From NCBI RefSeq assembly GCF_003259365.1, contig NZ_QLLY01000008.1, forward strand, positions 298,351 to 362,350: a stretch of DNA of 64,000 bases. The letters run 5' to 3'. How positions within the stretch are numbered: the stretch's first letter is position 1; each line of letters opens with the position of its first letter. The position numbers were made by a program, and so were the translations under genes. Below, piece after piece: positions 23,866 to 33,077 of this stretch. The notes under the pieces are model-generated. The model was given only the letters and a program-made list of their open reading frames with translations, searched no databases and was not told the DNA's origin. Source of the stretch: Streptomyces sp. PsTaAH-137 (lineage in GTDB: Bacteria > Actinomycetota > Actinomycetes > Streptomycetales > Streptomycetaceae).

Positions 23866-25077
23866 TCAGTAGGTGAGTGTGAGCGCGCTCTCCGGCTTGC
23901 TGATCGTGTGGCCCGACAGGCCCCCGGCCTCGTCGCCGGTTGGCGTGACGGTCAGTCGGGGAACCGCCGTGCGGTCGGTGCCCCAGGCCTCGATGTGCGC
24001 GATCAGATCATGCGCGAGGACCTTCCCCCGCGGCCCGTATCCGGCCGCACCGAGCTGGAACGGGCGCTCGGGATCGGTGCCTTCGCGGTGCACGATCATG
24101 TAGGCCAGGGAGTCTCCCTCGACCAGGACGGGGCTACGGACGGGGATCGCGGGCCTGCGCACCAGGTCCTTCTCCAGCGCCTCGGAGGTGACTTCCAGGC
24201 GGCATACGCGATCGTCGCTCGCCGTGGCACGCAGCCACACCCCGTCGAAAGGCTCCTCACCGCCGACCCGGCAGTCGGACAGGGCCTCGTGAAGCGAGGC
24301 GTCGGCCAGTGTGCCGGTCAGTGTGTTGGTTAGCGCGTCGACGTCGACGGCCTGGTCCTCGTCGTAGTGGACGCGGATCGTGTTGTCGGTGTTGAGCGGA
24401 TGCGTCTTCTCGCCGTTCTGCCCGATGATCGGGACGAAGCCGCACAGCTCCATTCCGTCCGAGACGAGCGAGTTGCCACGGCGGGTCAGGGCGACGGAGC
24501 GGGTCTGGCCGCGCCACCGCAGCGGAAGCACGAGGCGGCCGCCGTCGACCAAGTGGTTCCACCAGGTGGCCGGGATGTCCCAGACGCCGACGGTCGCGAT
24601 GATCCGTTCGTACGGGGCGTGCTCCCCCGCGCTGAGCAGGCCGTCACGCTCGATGACTTTGACGCGCGTGTATCCCGCGTTGTTGAGCGCGGTCCTGGCG
24701 TGCAGGGCCACGTCCGAGTCGATGTCGACGGTGGTGACCCGTCCTGCGCCGACGAGCTCGGCGAGCAGTGCGGCGTTGTAGCCGGTGCCGGCTCCGACCT
24801 CAAGGACGTTGTCGCCGGGCTGGGCGTCGAGCTGGGCGAGCATCATCGCCACGATGGAGGGCACGGAGGCGCAGGACAGGGCGAGCGGGCCGTCCGGGTT
24901 GTCCTTGATGGTCACGGCCTGGTCCGTGTACGCCTTGTCGAGCTCAAGGCCCGGGAGGAACGTGTCACGGGGCACGCGCCGCATCACCCGCTCCACTTCG
25001 GCGGGCAGACTCCGCCCGCCGAGGATCTCGTCGACGAGTCCGTTCCGCAGTTCGTCGGCCGTAGGGGTGTGGCTCAC
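23866..25077 (-). CDS. FxLD-system lanthipeptide methyltransferase (PIMT-like)
   Basis: A 403-residue SAM-dependent methyltransferase related to protein-L-isoaspartate O-methyltransferase. The N-terminal half contains RRVPRDTFLPG, the SAM loop VLEVGAGTGYNA (91-102) and VTTVDID, with a PIMT-like fold; the C-terminal 150 residues are a family-specific extension. Relatives in lanthipeptide clusters methylate an Asp side chain in the core, leading to aspartimide or isoaspartate. GTG at 25077 is chosen because it lies 14 bp after the LanC stop and begins the usual SHTPTADELRN sequence. It is the last gene of the four-gene cluster. Confidence 0.88.
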   Translation of the reverse strand: MSHTPTADELRNGLVDEILGGRSLPAEVERVMRRVPRDTFLPGLELDKAYTDQAVTIKDNPDGPLALSCASVPSIVAMMLAQLDAQPGDNVLEVGAGTGYNAALLAELVGAGRVTTVDIDSDVALHARTALNNAGYTRVKVIERDGLLSAGEHAPYERIIATVGVWDIPATWWNHLVDGGRLVLPLRWRGQTRSVALTRRGNSLVSDGMELCGFVPIIGQNGEKTHPLNTDNTIRVHYDEDQAVDVDALTNTLTGTLADASLHEALSDCRVGGEEPFDGVWLRATASDDRVCRLEVTSEALEKDLVRRPAIPVRSPVLVEGDSLAYMIVHREGTDPERPFQLGAAGYGPRGKVLAHDLIAHIEAWGTDRTAVPRLTVTPTGDEAGGLSGHTISKPESALTLTY

Positions 25078-25091
25078 AGTCGTGTTCGCTT

Positions 25092-26228
25092 TCAGTCGAG
25101 GAGGAGGCACGTCTCCCACTTGATGGGACGAGCGCCATTGATGGTGTGCAGCGTGAGGAGTACGCCGGCGTCGCCGGAGAGCAGACCGGCGCTCTCGGGT
25201 ATCTCGTGGCGCACCGGGAATGTGCTGAGGTGCGCACGGAGCGTCGGCAGACACCGGGTGATCTCAGGAGCGGCAGCGCCGGATCCGATCCGATCGACGG
25301 CCAGGAGAACTCCCGCCCATCCGTGGCAGACCGACATGTCTTTGACGAGCCTCAGTTGGCGCGCGTCCGTGATGGCGCGGAACACGGCGTCCTCGGCGAG
25401 CTGCTGTGCCTGGTCGTCATGGATGGCCAGGGCGGCGAGTTGCAGGGCGCGGCCGATGCCCGGCGTCCCATAGCACCATGACGGGCGGCCCGGTTCCGCG
25501 TCCGGCACGGGTCCTCTCAAGTAGGCGTCCAAGGACAGGAATTCGGGCCAGCCGATGCCTCCGCCCTGGAGGGGCTGCGTCCACTGCGTGAGGTGGGCGA
25601 TGCCTTCTGCGAGGGCCTGGTCCTGCCCGGCGACGGTGTGTCCGGCGCGGTGGGCGAGGGCGAGCAGAGCGAGTGGGCCGGTGAAGCCGTGCGCGATACC
25701 GAAGTTGGCGTGACCGTGCAGGAACCGCCCGGTGCCGGGCGCGCCGCGCGGGTCGGTGGCCGCCCACCATCCGGGAACCTGGTGCCCATCGATGGTGAGC
25801 GGTTCGGTGAGCAGCCGAACCAGGTAGCGCAAGATCTGTTCCAGGGCGTTGTCGCGGCCGCGGTGCAGGAGGTAGGCGCTGAGCCCGGTGAGGCCGCTGA
25901 TCAGGTCGTACTCGCATAGGGGCGGCGGGGTCCCGCTGTCCATGCGCCGCCGTGCCACCTGGAGGCGGTCGGCGACGATCGCGACGACTTCGGCGTCGAG
26001 TTCGGCCAGTGCCCGCGCGTAGGCCTGGTGGCCCGCGGTGTGCAGCACGTAGGCGACGGCGGGCGCACCGCGGTAGAGGCTCGCGTGCTCCGGATGCGCG
26101 GTGACCGGCCGGGCGTTGACGGCCCTCGTCGCGGCGTGGGCGGCCGTCCAGTCTCCTCGGCCTCGGGCGGCCACCACCTCGTACAGAGCGGTCCCGGCGA
26201 GACCCGCGCCCAGGTCGTCGAGGCTCAC
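25092..26228 (-). CDS. Lanthionine synthetase C (LanC-like cyclase)
   Basis: A 378-residue cyclase that joins cysteine thiols to dehydrated Ser/Thr to form (methyl)lanthionine rings. The zinc ligands are Cys252 in SWCYGTPG and Cys301-His302 in VCHGWAG, and the acid/base-region IAHGFTG (178-184) is present. The GTG start overlaps the LanB stop (GTGA). Length and motifs are normal, so the enzyme should be active. It works on the precursor at 29288-29467. Confidence 0.9.
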   Translation of the reverse strand: MSLDDLGAGLAGTALYEVVAARGRGDWTAAHAATRAVNARPVTAHPEHASLYRGAPAVAYVLHTAGHQAYARALAELDAEVVAIVADRLQVARRRMDSGTPPPLCEYDLISGLTGLSAYLLHRGRDNALEQILRYLVRLLTEPLTIDGHQVPGWWAATDPRGAPGTGRFLHGHANFGIAHGFTGPLALLALAHRAGHTVAGQDQALAEGIAHLTQWTQPLQGGGIGWPEFLSLDAYLRGPVPDAEPGRPSWCYGTPGIGRALQLAALAIHDDQAQQLAEDAVFRAITDARQLRLVKDMSVCHGWAGVLLAVDRIGSGAAAPEITRCLPTLRAHLSTFPVRHEIPESAGLLSGDAGVLLTLHTINGARPIKWETCLLLD

Positions 26229-29212
26229 GCGGGCCTCCTCATGACGAGGGACCGGCAGGTCTGGCGTGCGGCGTGACGGGACGCGGCTTCGCTGATCCGG
26301 TCGGGGCCCATCAGCCGGTTGTGGTGCATGTGCAGCAGCGATTCGAGGACCTGGTCCAGGCGGCTGTCTTCGACCAGGGCCCGGTACGTCCCCAGCGCGG
26401 CCCGCCTTCGCAGGAGTGCCTGGGCCATGTGCGGCGAGGCGTTGTACAGAAGGTCGGCTTCAGCCTGTTCGAGTGCCTGCCTCGTGATGGCGTGGTGCCC
26501 CTTGCCGCCGGCTCGGACTTCTGCCATCCAGGTCAGTCCCTCGCGGTTGCCCAGGAAACCCTGCGCCAGATCGATCATGCCGAACGCGCATGCTGTTTCT
26601 CGTTCGAGGCCGTGCACGTCGGTGAGGATGCGGGAAGAGACGAGACTGTCAGCGACGAACACGTCCTCGGCCGCTTCCATCGAGCTGTAACGGCCCGTTT
26701 CGGGCCGGTAGCCGTCGAGGACGAGCTGGGAGGCGAGCCGGTCGGCGGTGAGCTGCCGCGTCCAGTGCGAGAGCGTTCGTAAGGTGTCCGCATACCCTTC
26801 CGGGCCGCCGGTGGGCACCCGGAGCCGAAGGTGGTCCGTCTCCTGAAGCGATCGGTACCGCACGAACCACACCCGGGTGGTGCCGAGTTGTTCGAGCAGG
26901 TGGGGCATGCGGCGGGTGATGATCTCGTCCATGGCGGTGGGGTGCGTGAAGACCTTGGCCTGCACCCATGGTTGTTCGCCGTCGCCGGGGTGCGCCAGGG
27001 TCTCGTTCGTCACCACGGGGGCGTGGGACAGGTCCGGGTGCGGCGCCTGTGGGCGGGTCGAGGCGAGCGGGACGGTGATCTCGTGGGCGCGCCCGATCCA
27101 GCCGAGGTCCTCATCGCTCGCCGTCTCCTGGAACAGGGCGCTCTTGTGGCGCCGCAGGTGGTGGTGGACGAGGCGCGCATGGAGGGGCTCGGCCAGGTCC
27201 ACGGTCACGGTGCGATCGTCGTCGACAAGGTCCAGTCGGGGCGGGCAACGCCACTCGGTCGCCCAGTCGTTCAGCGCTTTGTGCCAGCCGGGCCCGAACG
27301 CGCCGGACGGCAGCGTGGCGGCGGGCAGCTTCCATCGGGCCGGGGCCAGGATGCTGCGGCGATATCGCACGCGCGGCAGGTAGGGCAGCCCGGCCGCAGC
27401 CGGGCCCCAGTCGAACGCGGTCCAGGCCGTGGCGAATCCGCGGCCCAGCATGGCCAGGAAGCGAGCCAGTGGTGGGGCCTGCTTCTCCAGTGCCAGAGGG
27501 TGGAAGACGTGGGGCTCCACAACACGTCGCCGTTCCATGCTGACCAGGTGCAACGCCTTACCCGTGGAGAACACTGCAAGGTCATCGATCCCGATCAGTT
27601 CCTCGCCTCCGTCGCGGGTCTCGCCCACGGCGATGACGTACGGCAGCAGGGCCGGGATACGGCCGACGTTCTGGGAGTGCGGGAAACAGGGCATGAAGGA
27701 CAGCTGTGCGGACAGCGCTCCCTCGGTCATGGTGGGCAGTGTCCTGTACGGGTCTGACAGTCGGCTCCCGAGGACGGCCGCGAAGCGGCCGGACAGGGCA
27801 CCGGTCGTCCACGCCGGCCGCACATCGAGCGTGAAATCACCCCTGCTCACAGCTCTCTGGCTGACAGCCCGAATCCTGAACCCGATCTCCACGTGCGGCG
27901 CCGTCGGCCCCTGGCCGTCGTCACCGGCGAGTTCGTCGATATCCGAGTCGGTGAGGACGAGTTCGCGCTCACCTTTCATGACAGCCTGCTGGGCGCGCGC
28001 GGCGAGTTGCTCATCGCGCGGCAGCACCTTGAGCGGCACCTCGGTCCACACGGACATCGGGTAGTCGGCGGGAAGCCCGACGCCCGTAGCCAGATCGACG
28101 GCATCGCGAACCGGGACCAGAACTCCAGCGCCGTACCGCTCCCAGAAGTGGGTCTGGTAGGCGGCCCAGGCAGGCGAGTCCCCGCGGGTCCGGGTGAGGC
28201 GTACGAGAGCGTCAGCGGCACGCTCCACCTCGGCGAGGACCTCCCGAGGAACGCTGACCCGGGCGTCGAGACGCAGGTCGAGGCTGATCCTGCTCCGGCA
28301 GTCCGCAGGCTGGAGGGCACGCATCCGAGCATCGGTCGTCTCTCGGTGCCGGTGCAACTCCGTGCAGCCGGCAGCCTCGTTGTGCAGAGCCAGGTGCAGC
28401 GCGATCATTCCCAACTGGTCGAGGATCTCCACGGTCTCCGGCTTGAGCACGTCCTCATGGGGCAGCAGGGTGCGCAGAATGTGACCGACGGGATACGGCA
28501 CGGTCATCGGTGCTTCGAGGCTGCTGGTCAGGTACTCCTCCTCAAGTGCCTGCACGACCAGGCGCCGAGCCTGCTCCGGCGTCCCTCCCGCCTCCTCGAG
28601 TACGTGCAGGAGATCATGGCCCGCGATCGGTTCGGCCGCGGCGTCCAGGAGGCGGGCGAGCGGGCGATTGATCGGCGCGGCCGCCAGGCGTCCGCCCGCG
28701 CGAGGCGACCCGATGCTGTCCCCGCGCCGGAAGGCAAGGGTGTTGACCTGAAGGGACAGGACCGGCAGGACATCCGGCCGTGCCTGGAGGTCCCTTCGCA
28801 CATGGTCCACCCACAGGGTGTCGGGACGTGCGACGGGCTGATGGTCCGTGCCGAACTCTGCCGCGATCGGCCCGCACTCCGCCAGGGCGACACCGGCAAA
28901 GAGACCGAAGGGCGTCGGCCGGGAAGCCGCGCGCAGGAGGTAACTGGCCACGGACAGGGTCGCGGCGGTCACTCGCTTCGGCCCAGGGCTCCCCTCACGA
29001 CCGACGATCCGCTCCACAAAGACGGACAGGCGCGGAGACGCGGCACGCAACGCGGCAACGAGGGCATCATCGGCCCACACGTGGGCGAGCCATCGGCGGC
29101 ACTCCTCCTGCGAGGAGACATCGGGCCAGTCGACCGGACGACGCACGGGCAGCGCCGCGGCCCGCAGGACCAGGGCGTCACCATGCCTGCGGTAGATGGG
29201 ACGAGTCGTCAT
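26225..29212 (-). CDS. Class I lantibiotic dehydratase (LanB, full length)
   Basis: A 995-residue dehydratase that glutamylates Ser/Thr with glutamyl-tRNA and then eliminates glutamate to give dehydroamino acids. The N-terminal glutamylation domain covers roughly residues 15-650 (RAASRPTPFGLFAGV at about 97-111 is a typical LanB motif); the C-terminal elimination (SpaB_C) domain runs from about 690 (WVQAKVFTHP; VWFVRYRS) to the end. The ATG at 29212 is preferred over 29218 because GAGGA is then correctly spaced. It follows the precursor gene by 75 bp and overlaps LanC by four bases. Confidence 0.9.
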   Translation of the reverse strand: MTTRPIYRRHGDALVLRAAALPVRRPVDWPDVSSQEECRRWLAHVWADDALVAALRAASPRLSVFVERIVGREGSPGPKRVTAATLSVASYLLRAASRPTPFGLFAGVALAECGPIAAEFGTDHQPVARPDTLWVDHVRRDLQARPDVLPVLSLQVNTLAFRRGDSIGSPRAGGRLAAAPINRPLARLLDAAAEPIAGHDLLHVLEEAGGTPEQARRLVVQALEEEYLTSSLEAPMTVPYPVGHILRTLLPHEDVLKPETVEILDQLGMIALHLALHNEAAGCTELHRHRETTDARMRALQPADCRSRISLDLRLDARVSVPREVLAEVERAADALVRLTRTRGDSPAWAAYQTHFWERYGAGVLVPVRDAVDLATGVGLPADYPMSVWTEVPLKVLPRDEQLAARAQQAVMKGERELVLTDSDIDELAGDDGQGPTAPHVEIGFRIRAVSQRAVSRGDFTLDVRPAWTTGALSGRFAAVLGSRLSDPYRTLPTMTEGALSAQLSFMPCFPHSQNVGRIPALLPYVIAVGETRDGGEELIGIDDLAVFSTGKALHLVSMERRRVVEPHVFHPLALEKQAPPLARFLAMLGRGFATAWTAFDWGPAAAGLPYLPRVRYRRSILAPARWKLPAATLPSGAFGPGWHKALNDWATEWRCPPRLDLVDDDRTVTVDLAEPLHARLVHHHLRRHKSALFQETASDEDLGWIGRAHEITVPLASTRPQAPHPDLSHAPVVTNETLAHPGDGEQPWVQAKVFTHPTAMDEIITRRMPHLLEQLGTTRVWFVRYRSLQETDHLRLRVPTGGPEGYADTLRTLSHWTRQLTADRLASQLVLDGYRPETGRYSSMEAAEDVFVADSLVSSRILTDVHGLERETACAFGMIDLAQGFLGNREGLTWMAEVRAGGKGHHAITRQALEQAEADLLYNASPHMAQALLRRRAALGTYRALVEDSRLDQVLESLLHMHHNRLMGPDRISEAASRHAARQTCRSLVMRRPA

Positions 29213-29287
29213 CAGCATTCCTCGGTGAGTGGTGCGCCGGTGCGCCGGTGCGGCGGCTCAGGCTCCGTCCGCACCGGCGCGGATCGG

Positions 29288-29467
29288 TCAGCTGGACGCG
29301 CAGGCCGACGCACAGGTGCTGCCGCATCCGTCGCTGGTGCCGCAGGCCGCAACGATCGGCGTCGGCGCCCGGGTGATGGTGGTCTTCAGCTCCCACTCGT
29401 CGGCCGGTACCGGCTCCGCAACGGCGGCGGTCGGCTTGCTGGGCTTCTTCTCCGCAGCGATCAGCAC
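29288..29467 (-). CDS. FxLD-family lanthipeptide precursor
   Basis: A 59-residue precursor from GTG at 29467 with AGGAG six bases upstream. The leader is Lys/Ala/Pro-rich and carries WELK at residues 25-28 where FxLD precursors usually have Phe-x-Leu-Asp. The core near the C-terminus is ACGTSDGCGSTCASACASS: four cysteines (42, 48, 52, 56), Ser/Thr partners at 44, 45, 50, 51, 54, 58 and 59, and an Asp46-Gly47 pair that is the likely site of the cluster methyltransferase. It is the first gene of the operon precursor-LanB-LanC-methyltransferase. Ring pattern, cleavage site and bioactivity cannot be read. Confidence 0.85.
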   Translation of the reverse strand: MLIAAEKKPSKPTAAVAEPVPADEWELKTTITRAPTPIVAACGTSDGCGSTCASACASS

Positions 29468-29525
29468 TCGTACTCCTCGCTAGTCGTTCCGCCCGGGTAT
29501 GGGCGGGAGAGTCCGCAGGACCCCC

Positions 29526-29562
29526 GGTAGGTGCTGCGACGGCGCTTGGCGCAGCACCTACC
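29526..29562 (-). terminator. 13-bp hairpin upstream of the lanthipeptide operon
   Basis: GGTAGGTGCTGCG pairs with CGCAGCACCTACC around an 11-base loop. It lies after the ATP-binding protein gene and before the precursor, so it probably ends the upstream transcript; an operator role is possible. Confidence 0.5.
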
Positions 29563-29696
29563 GCGGGTACCGCCATCGGTCGCTGCGACAGACCGCATCT
29601 CGACCTCTCAGGTGGAGGGTGGCCCTGGCACGTGGCGGTGCCCGACGGTGCGGGTCGAACGAGCGCGAAGGCGTCTGCCCTGCGGATGACCCATCC

Positions 29697-30230
29697 CTAC
29701 TCCGCCTCGGGAATGCGTATGACGCACCAGGTCACGCTTCCTGCGTCACTCGTTCCCCACTGTCCGCCGTACTCGGCGAGGAGGCCCGCGACCAGTTCGA
29801 GGCCCCGCCCCGACTCGGCGGTCGGACCGGCAGCCGTCTTCTCGGCATGAACTGTCATGCTGTCGTCGACGCTGATCCCAAGGAAGTCGTCAACGAGCCG
29901 GATCCGAAACAGGATCTGTGAGGTGCTCGTGTGTAACAGCGCGTTGGTGACCAGCTCGGAGACGATGATCGCAGCGGTGTCGAGCAGACTGTCCAGCCCG
30001 AGGTTCTCCAGTCGGTCGGCGGCGGTCCGGCGCAGGATGCCGACGCACTCGGCAGCCTCGGGGGCGATGTCGCCCACGGGCGAAGGCGGCACGTCGATCC
30101 GCTCATTCATCACGTCCTGAGACCGGCACGGGCCGGTACGCGACGCGGGAGGCGAGTGGGCAGGCGGAGGTGCGACGGGGGCTTGCCGCCGCCCGGCGCG
30201 CTGTTCGACCTCTGAGGGGTTGGTGGTCAT
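29697..30230 (-). CDS. RsbW-like ATP-binding protein (serine kinase-type)
   Basis: A 177-residue GHKL domain protein like anti-sigma factor kinases, very abundant in Streptomyces. Residues 1-45 are Pro-rich. The ATPase part includes IIVSELVTNALLHTST (N box), IRLVDDFLGISVDDSM (G1 region) and ESGRGLELVAGL (G2). The ATG at 30230 follows AGGAGAG. It is divergent from an XRE/TPR regulator gene. Partner and target are unknown. Confidence 0.8.
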   Translation of the reverse strand: MTTNPSEVEQRAGRRQAPVAPPPAHSPPASRTGPCRSQDVMNERIDVPPSPVGDIAPEAAECVGILRRTAADRLENLGLDSLLDTAAIIVSELVTNALLHTSTSQILFRIRLVDDFLGISVDDSMTVHAEKTAAGPTAESGRGLELVAGLLAEYGGQWGTSDAGSVTWCVIRIPEAE

Positions 30231-30363
30231 GAGGCTCTCCTGCTCGTCATCGCCCCGATGTCGTGCGCCTGTCGTCACCACCGGGGACGTGCACCGCTCA
30301 GACAACCGCCCAACCACACCTCACGAAAAGGAAATTGAGAGCGCAAGCGCTCGTCGTTCAACC

Positions 30364-30379
30364 GGAAGTTTTTACTTCC
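30364..30379. promoter_or_regulatory. Perfect palindrome in the divergent promoter region
   Basis: GGAAGT and ACTTCC are separated by four T residues, 40 bp before the XRE/TPR regulator start, in an AT-rich patch. It is a candidate autoregulatory operator shared by the two divergent genes. Confidence 0.4.
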
Positions 30380-30418
30380 CAGGGTGAGCTCGATGAGCAC
30401 CGAAAATATCGTGGACGC

Positions 30419-31681
30419 ATGACGGGAAACCCGATCCTGGCGGCCCAGATGGAACGCGCCGGACTGACTCAGACAGGCCTCGCGGAGCGGCTGAACCAGC
30501 GGATCTACGACCTGACCGGGCAGCTGGGCAAGATCACGGATCGACACGTCCGCAATTGGCTCAGCGGAAGAACTCGCTGGCCGCAGGAGAGACAACGCGT
30601 CGTTCTGGAAGCAGAATTCGGGGAATCCGCAGCGGAGTTGGGCTTCTCTCCGCCCGCTGCACCCGCACGAGCACCATCGGAGGACCCAGTGCGGCGACGC
30701 ACTTTCACATCGGCGACCGCCTCGCTGTCGGCGGCCGCCCTGCTTCCCGCGGCTCCATCCACCGGGTCGCATCGCGTCGGTATGACGGACGCGGACCGGC
30801 TGGAGCGCAACTTCTCCCAGCTCGTCGCGGAGGACAACACGGCCGGAGCCGGGATCAGGCTGGAGACGCGCGCGCTGGCTCACGCTCAGCACGCCATGGA
30901 GCTCCAGGCTGTCGGCCAAGCCAGCCAACGCGTTCGGGCGCGCCTGTACTACCTGGCGGCGGCCTTCACCGGTACGGCGCTCTGGGCGGCTCTGGAAGCC
31001 CAGGAATTCGACCGTGCGCAGGGGCATCTGGACCGGGCGATGACCCTCGCGGGCATGGCCGGGAGCAGCGAGATGCAGATGCGACTGTGGGGGCACGCGG
31101 CCCTTCTCTCCCTCCAACGAAAGCATCTCCACACGGCTCAAGCAGCCGCGGAAGCCGGCCGACGCACCTACATCTGCCGCCACGACGCCCTGTTCCGCTC
31201 GCTGGCCAGCGCGCGTCTCGCAGGGATCCTGTCCTCCGTCCGCGGGCAGGAGGCAGCGGCACGTCGGGCGCTGGACAACGCAGAGAAGGCGTATGGGCGT
31301 GCCGACCGTGCCGCGGTTCGTCCCACGTGGATGTCGTTCTTCGACCAGGCCGAGCTCAACGGCCTGTCGGCTCTCGTCATGAGCCGACTGGGCAGGTACG
31401 ACGAGTCCGAGGCCTACCTTCATCAGACCCTGACGCTGCTGCGACCCGAGTTCCAGCGCAATCGCACCTACTACGGCGCCCATTTGGCGTTGGCTCAACT
31501 TGCCCAGGGTGAGGCCGAGCAGGCTGTCGCAACGGCCTCACCTCTCCTGGAAGCACCCCTGTCAGGCCGTGCTCGCACATTGCTGAGTAAATTCGATCAA
31601 GGAATCGGTAAGACAGCTCGCGGTAGCAAGGTGGCGGTCGAGTGGGCTCACCGCTATGCCGAAGGAGAGCAGAAACTGTGA
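30419..31681 (+). CDS. XRE-type regulator with C-terminal TPR-like repeats
   Basis: A 420-residue regulator. The DNA-binding part is at residues 1-70 (LTQTGLAERLNQRIYDLTG; ITDRHVRNWLSGRTRWPQ). A twin-arginine-like RRRTFTSATASLSAAAL near residues 90-110 is typical of this family and need not be an export signal. The remainder is helical repeats (YYLAAAFTGTALWAAL; GRYDESEAYLHQTLTLLRPE) that may bind a peptide or small ligand. A nine-codon ORF at 30393-30422 overlaps the start (ATGA) and may couple translation. It overlaps the following acetyltransferase by four bases. Confidence 0.78.
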   Translation: MTGNPILAAQMERAGLTQTGLAERLNQRIYDLTGQLGKITDRHVRNWLSGRTRWPQERQRVVLEAEFGESAAELGFSPPAAPARAPSEDPVRRRTFTSATASLSAAALLPAAPSTGSHRVGMTDADRLERNFSQLVAEDNTAGAGIRLETRALAHAQHAMELQAVGQASQRVRARLYYLAAAFTGTALWAALEAQEFDRAQGHLDRAMTLAGMAGSSEMQMRLWGHAALLSLQRKHLHTAQAAAEAGRRTYICRHDALFRSLASARLAGILSSVRGQEAAARRALDNAEKAYGRADRAAVRPTWMSFFDQAELNGLSALVMSRLGRYDESEAYLHQTLTLLRPEFQRNRTYYGAHLALAQLAQGEAEQAVATASPLLEAPLSGRARTLLSKFDQGIGKTARGSKVAVEWAHRYAEGEQKL

Positions 31682-32253
31682 CGGTTGACGTCAAGCACTA
31701 CGTTGCCGCGGACCTTCCCGGGATCCGTCAGCACATACTCGATATCCATGTCGAAGTGCGTCACCGCGACTTCGGGCTCACCGGCCCGTTCTACGACCTC
31801 GACAGGTTCGACGAGCGGCTGTCCGCGTACTCGTCTCGGCCGGGTTGGACTGCTGTCCTGGGATACGAGGATGGACAGCCTGTCGGCTTCTGCTTCGGAA
31901 CCACCCTCGCGGCCGATACGAAGTGGTGGAACAACATGCTGACGCCGCTCTCCGCCCACACGTCCAGGGAGGACGGCACCCGCACCGTCTCCCTGAACGA
32001 GATCGTGGTCCGCAAGCCATGGCGCGGCAGGAGCGTGGCCTGGCAGCTTCATGAGGCTTGGCTGCGCCATCGGCCGGAGAAGCGAGTGACGCTCCTGGTC
32101 AACCCGAAGTCCGGGAGCGGTGCGGTCGAAGCCGTCTACGAGGCGTGGGGCTACCGCAAGATCGGTGATCAGCAGCCCTTCTCCGACTCCCCGGTCTTCT
32201 CTGTGATGCTGCGTCCGACGAACCCCGAGCAGCCCCCGGCGGAGTGGCGGTAA
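31678..32253 (+). CDS. GNAT-family N-acetyltransferase
   Basis: A 191-residue acyltransferase. GNAT features are LGYEDGQPVGFCFG (beta-4 area), VSLNEIVVRKPWRGRSVAWQLHEAWL (acetyl-CoA loop R-x-x-x-G/A at RKPWRGRSVA), and the C-terminal AVEAVYEAWGYRKIG. GTG at 31678 overlaps the regulator stop in GTGA, so the two form one unit; the regulator may control or be modified by it. Substrate is unknown. It is the last intact gene of the accessory island. Confidence 0.8.
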   Translation: MTVDVKHYVAADLPGIRQHILDIHVEVRHRDFGLTGPFYDLDRFDERLSAYSSRPGWTAVLGYEDGQPVGFCFGTTLAADTKWWNNMLTPLSAHTSREDGTRTVSLNEIVVRKPWRGRSVAWQLHEAWLRHRPEKRVTLLVNPKSGSGAVEAVYEAWGYRKIGDQQPFSDSPVFSVMLRPTNPEQPPAEWR

Positions 32254-32331
32254 GCAGGGCTCCTCATGCCCGGAACGGGCGCCCTCCGCCCGCGTGTAAC
32301 GGTGTGGCGAGGGCTGCGCCGAGCACGGCTC

Positions 32332-32559
32332 CCCCGGAGTCAGGAACACCGACATGCCGCCGGTGCCCAGCGGCTGCGTCGGTACGAGGGGCGCCGCCAG
32401 GACCAGGAGCAGCCAGGCCGCGCCCAGCACGCGGGCCGTTCGGCGGGCGGGCTCCGGGGCGCGGGACCGCCACAGGGACAGTACGAGGGCCAGGGCCGCC
32501 GCCGCTACGACGAACAGGGCCGCCGTCAGCGGGGTCACGTGCAGAACTACGCGCCACAT
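32332..32559 (-). pseudogene. Truncated VanZ-like membrane protein gene
   Basis: The first about 76 residues read as a VanZ-type start: ATG, hydrophobic helix LTAALFVVAAAALALVLSL, basic RRTARVLG, second helix AAWLLLVLAAPLVPTQPLG and VFLTPGE. After that the frame continues as Arg/Pro-rich non-membrane sequence into the neighbouring gene. Full VanZ proteins have four or five helices over about 150 residues, so the 3' half is missing. The break lies 80 bp from the end of the accessory island and probably marks its right edge. Confidence 0.5.
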
Positions 32560-32903
32560 GCCTGCGTTCCGCCCGCCGTCAGTTTCGTGGTGCCCGGAGA
32601 GGCCGCTACGAGGGTGGCGGAGGCCCTGGGAGGGAGGCGCAGGTTCACGTCTCTGATGATTGCGGCCGAGCCGAGCCGTTCGTCGGCGTTCACCAGCTGG
32701 TCCACCCGACCGGGGAAAGGCCCACGAGCGGGCGCGTCCCGCCTCGCAAGGTCACCGATGCGAACAGTCGGCGGATTGCTCCTGCCTCGGCGCCTTCCGC
32801 AATACCGTTGCGGCAAACAGAACGAACGCGTCCGCAAAGTCCCGGACACAGCGTTCGCCGCTGTTCCCGTCACCCGCCCGCGACCGCCGGAGGACCACTA
32901 CCC
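32560..32903. other. Interval with no recognised gene
   Basis: Upstream of the VanZ remnant. A minus-strand frame ending at 32547 reads VDQLVNADERLGSAAIIRD and LRLPPRASATLVAASPG, which has coding-like composition but no family I recognise; it may be another decayed gene. Nothing else is supported. Confidence 0.35.
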
Positions 32904-33077
32904 GTGACCACCGCTTCCACCGGGCCGGAGGCCGTGCTCCCGATGCCGGACAGAACGCCGAAGGCACAGCGCGCCGCCATCGCTCAGTACGCCCCACAGC
33001 TCCTCGTCGACTTCGATCGGCATTGGCGTCGGGACATCGCCGATGCCGATCGAAGAGGCGGGACAGCTGCGCCGTGA
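32904..33077 (+). pseudogene. Fragment resembling a DUF6247-type gene
   Basis: GTG at 32904 with GGAGG upstream opens a 57-residue frame reading MPDRTPKAQRAAIAQYAPQ then LLVDFDRHWRRDIADA, similar to the start of DUF6247-type proteins as I recall them. After IADAD the frame turns into Arg/Gly-rich sequence and stops, so the rest of the gene is lost. The following 180 bp to 33259 hold no gene apart from the ribosome binding site of the next one. Confidence 0.4.
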
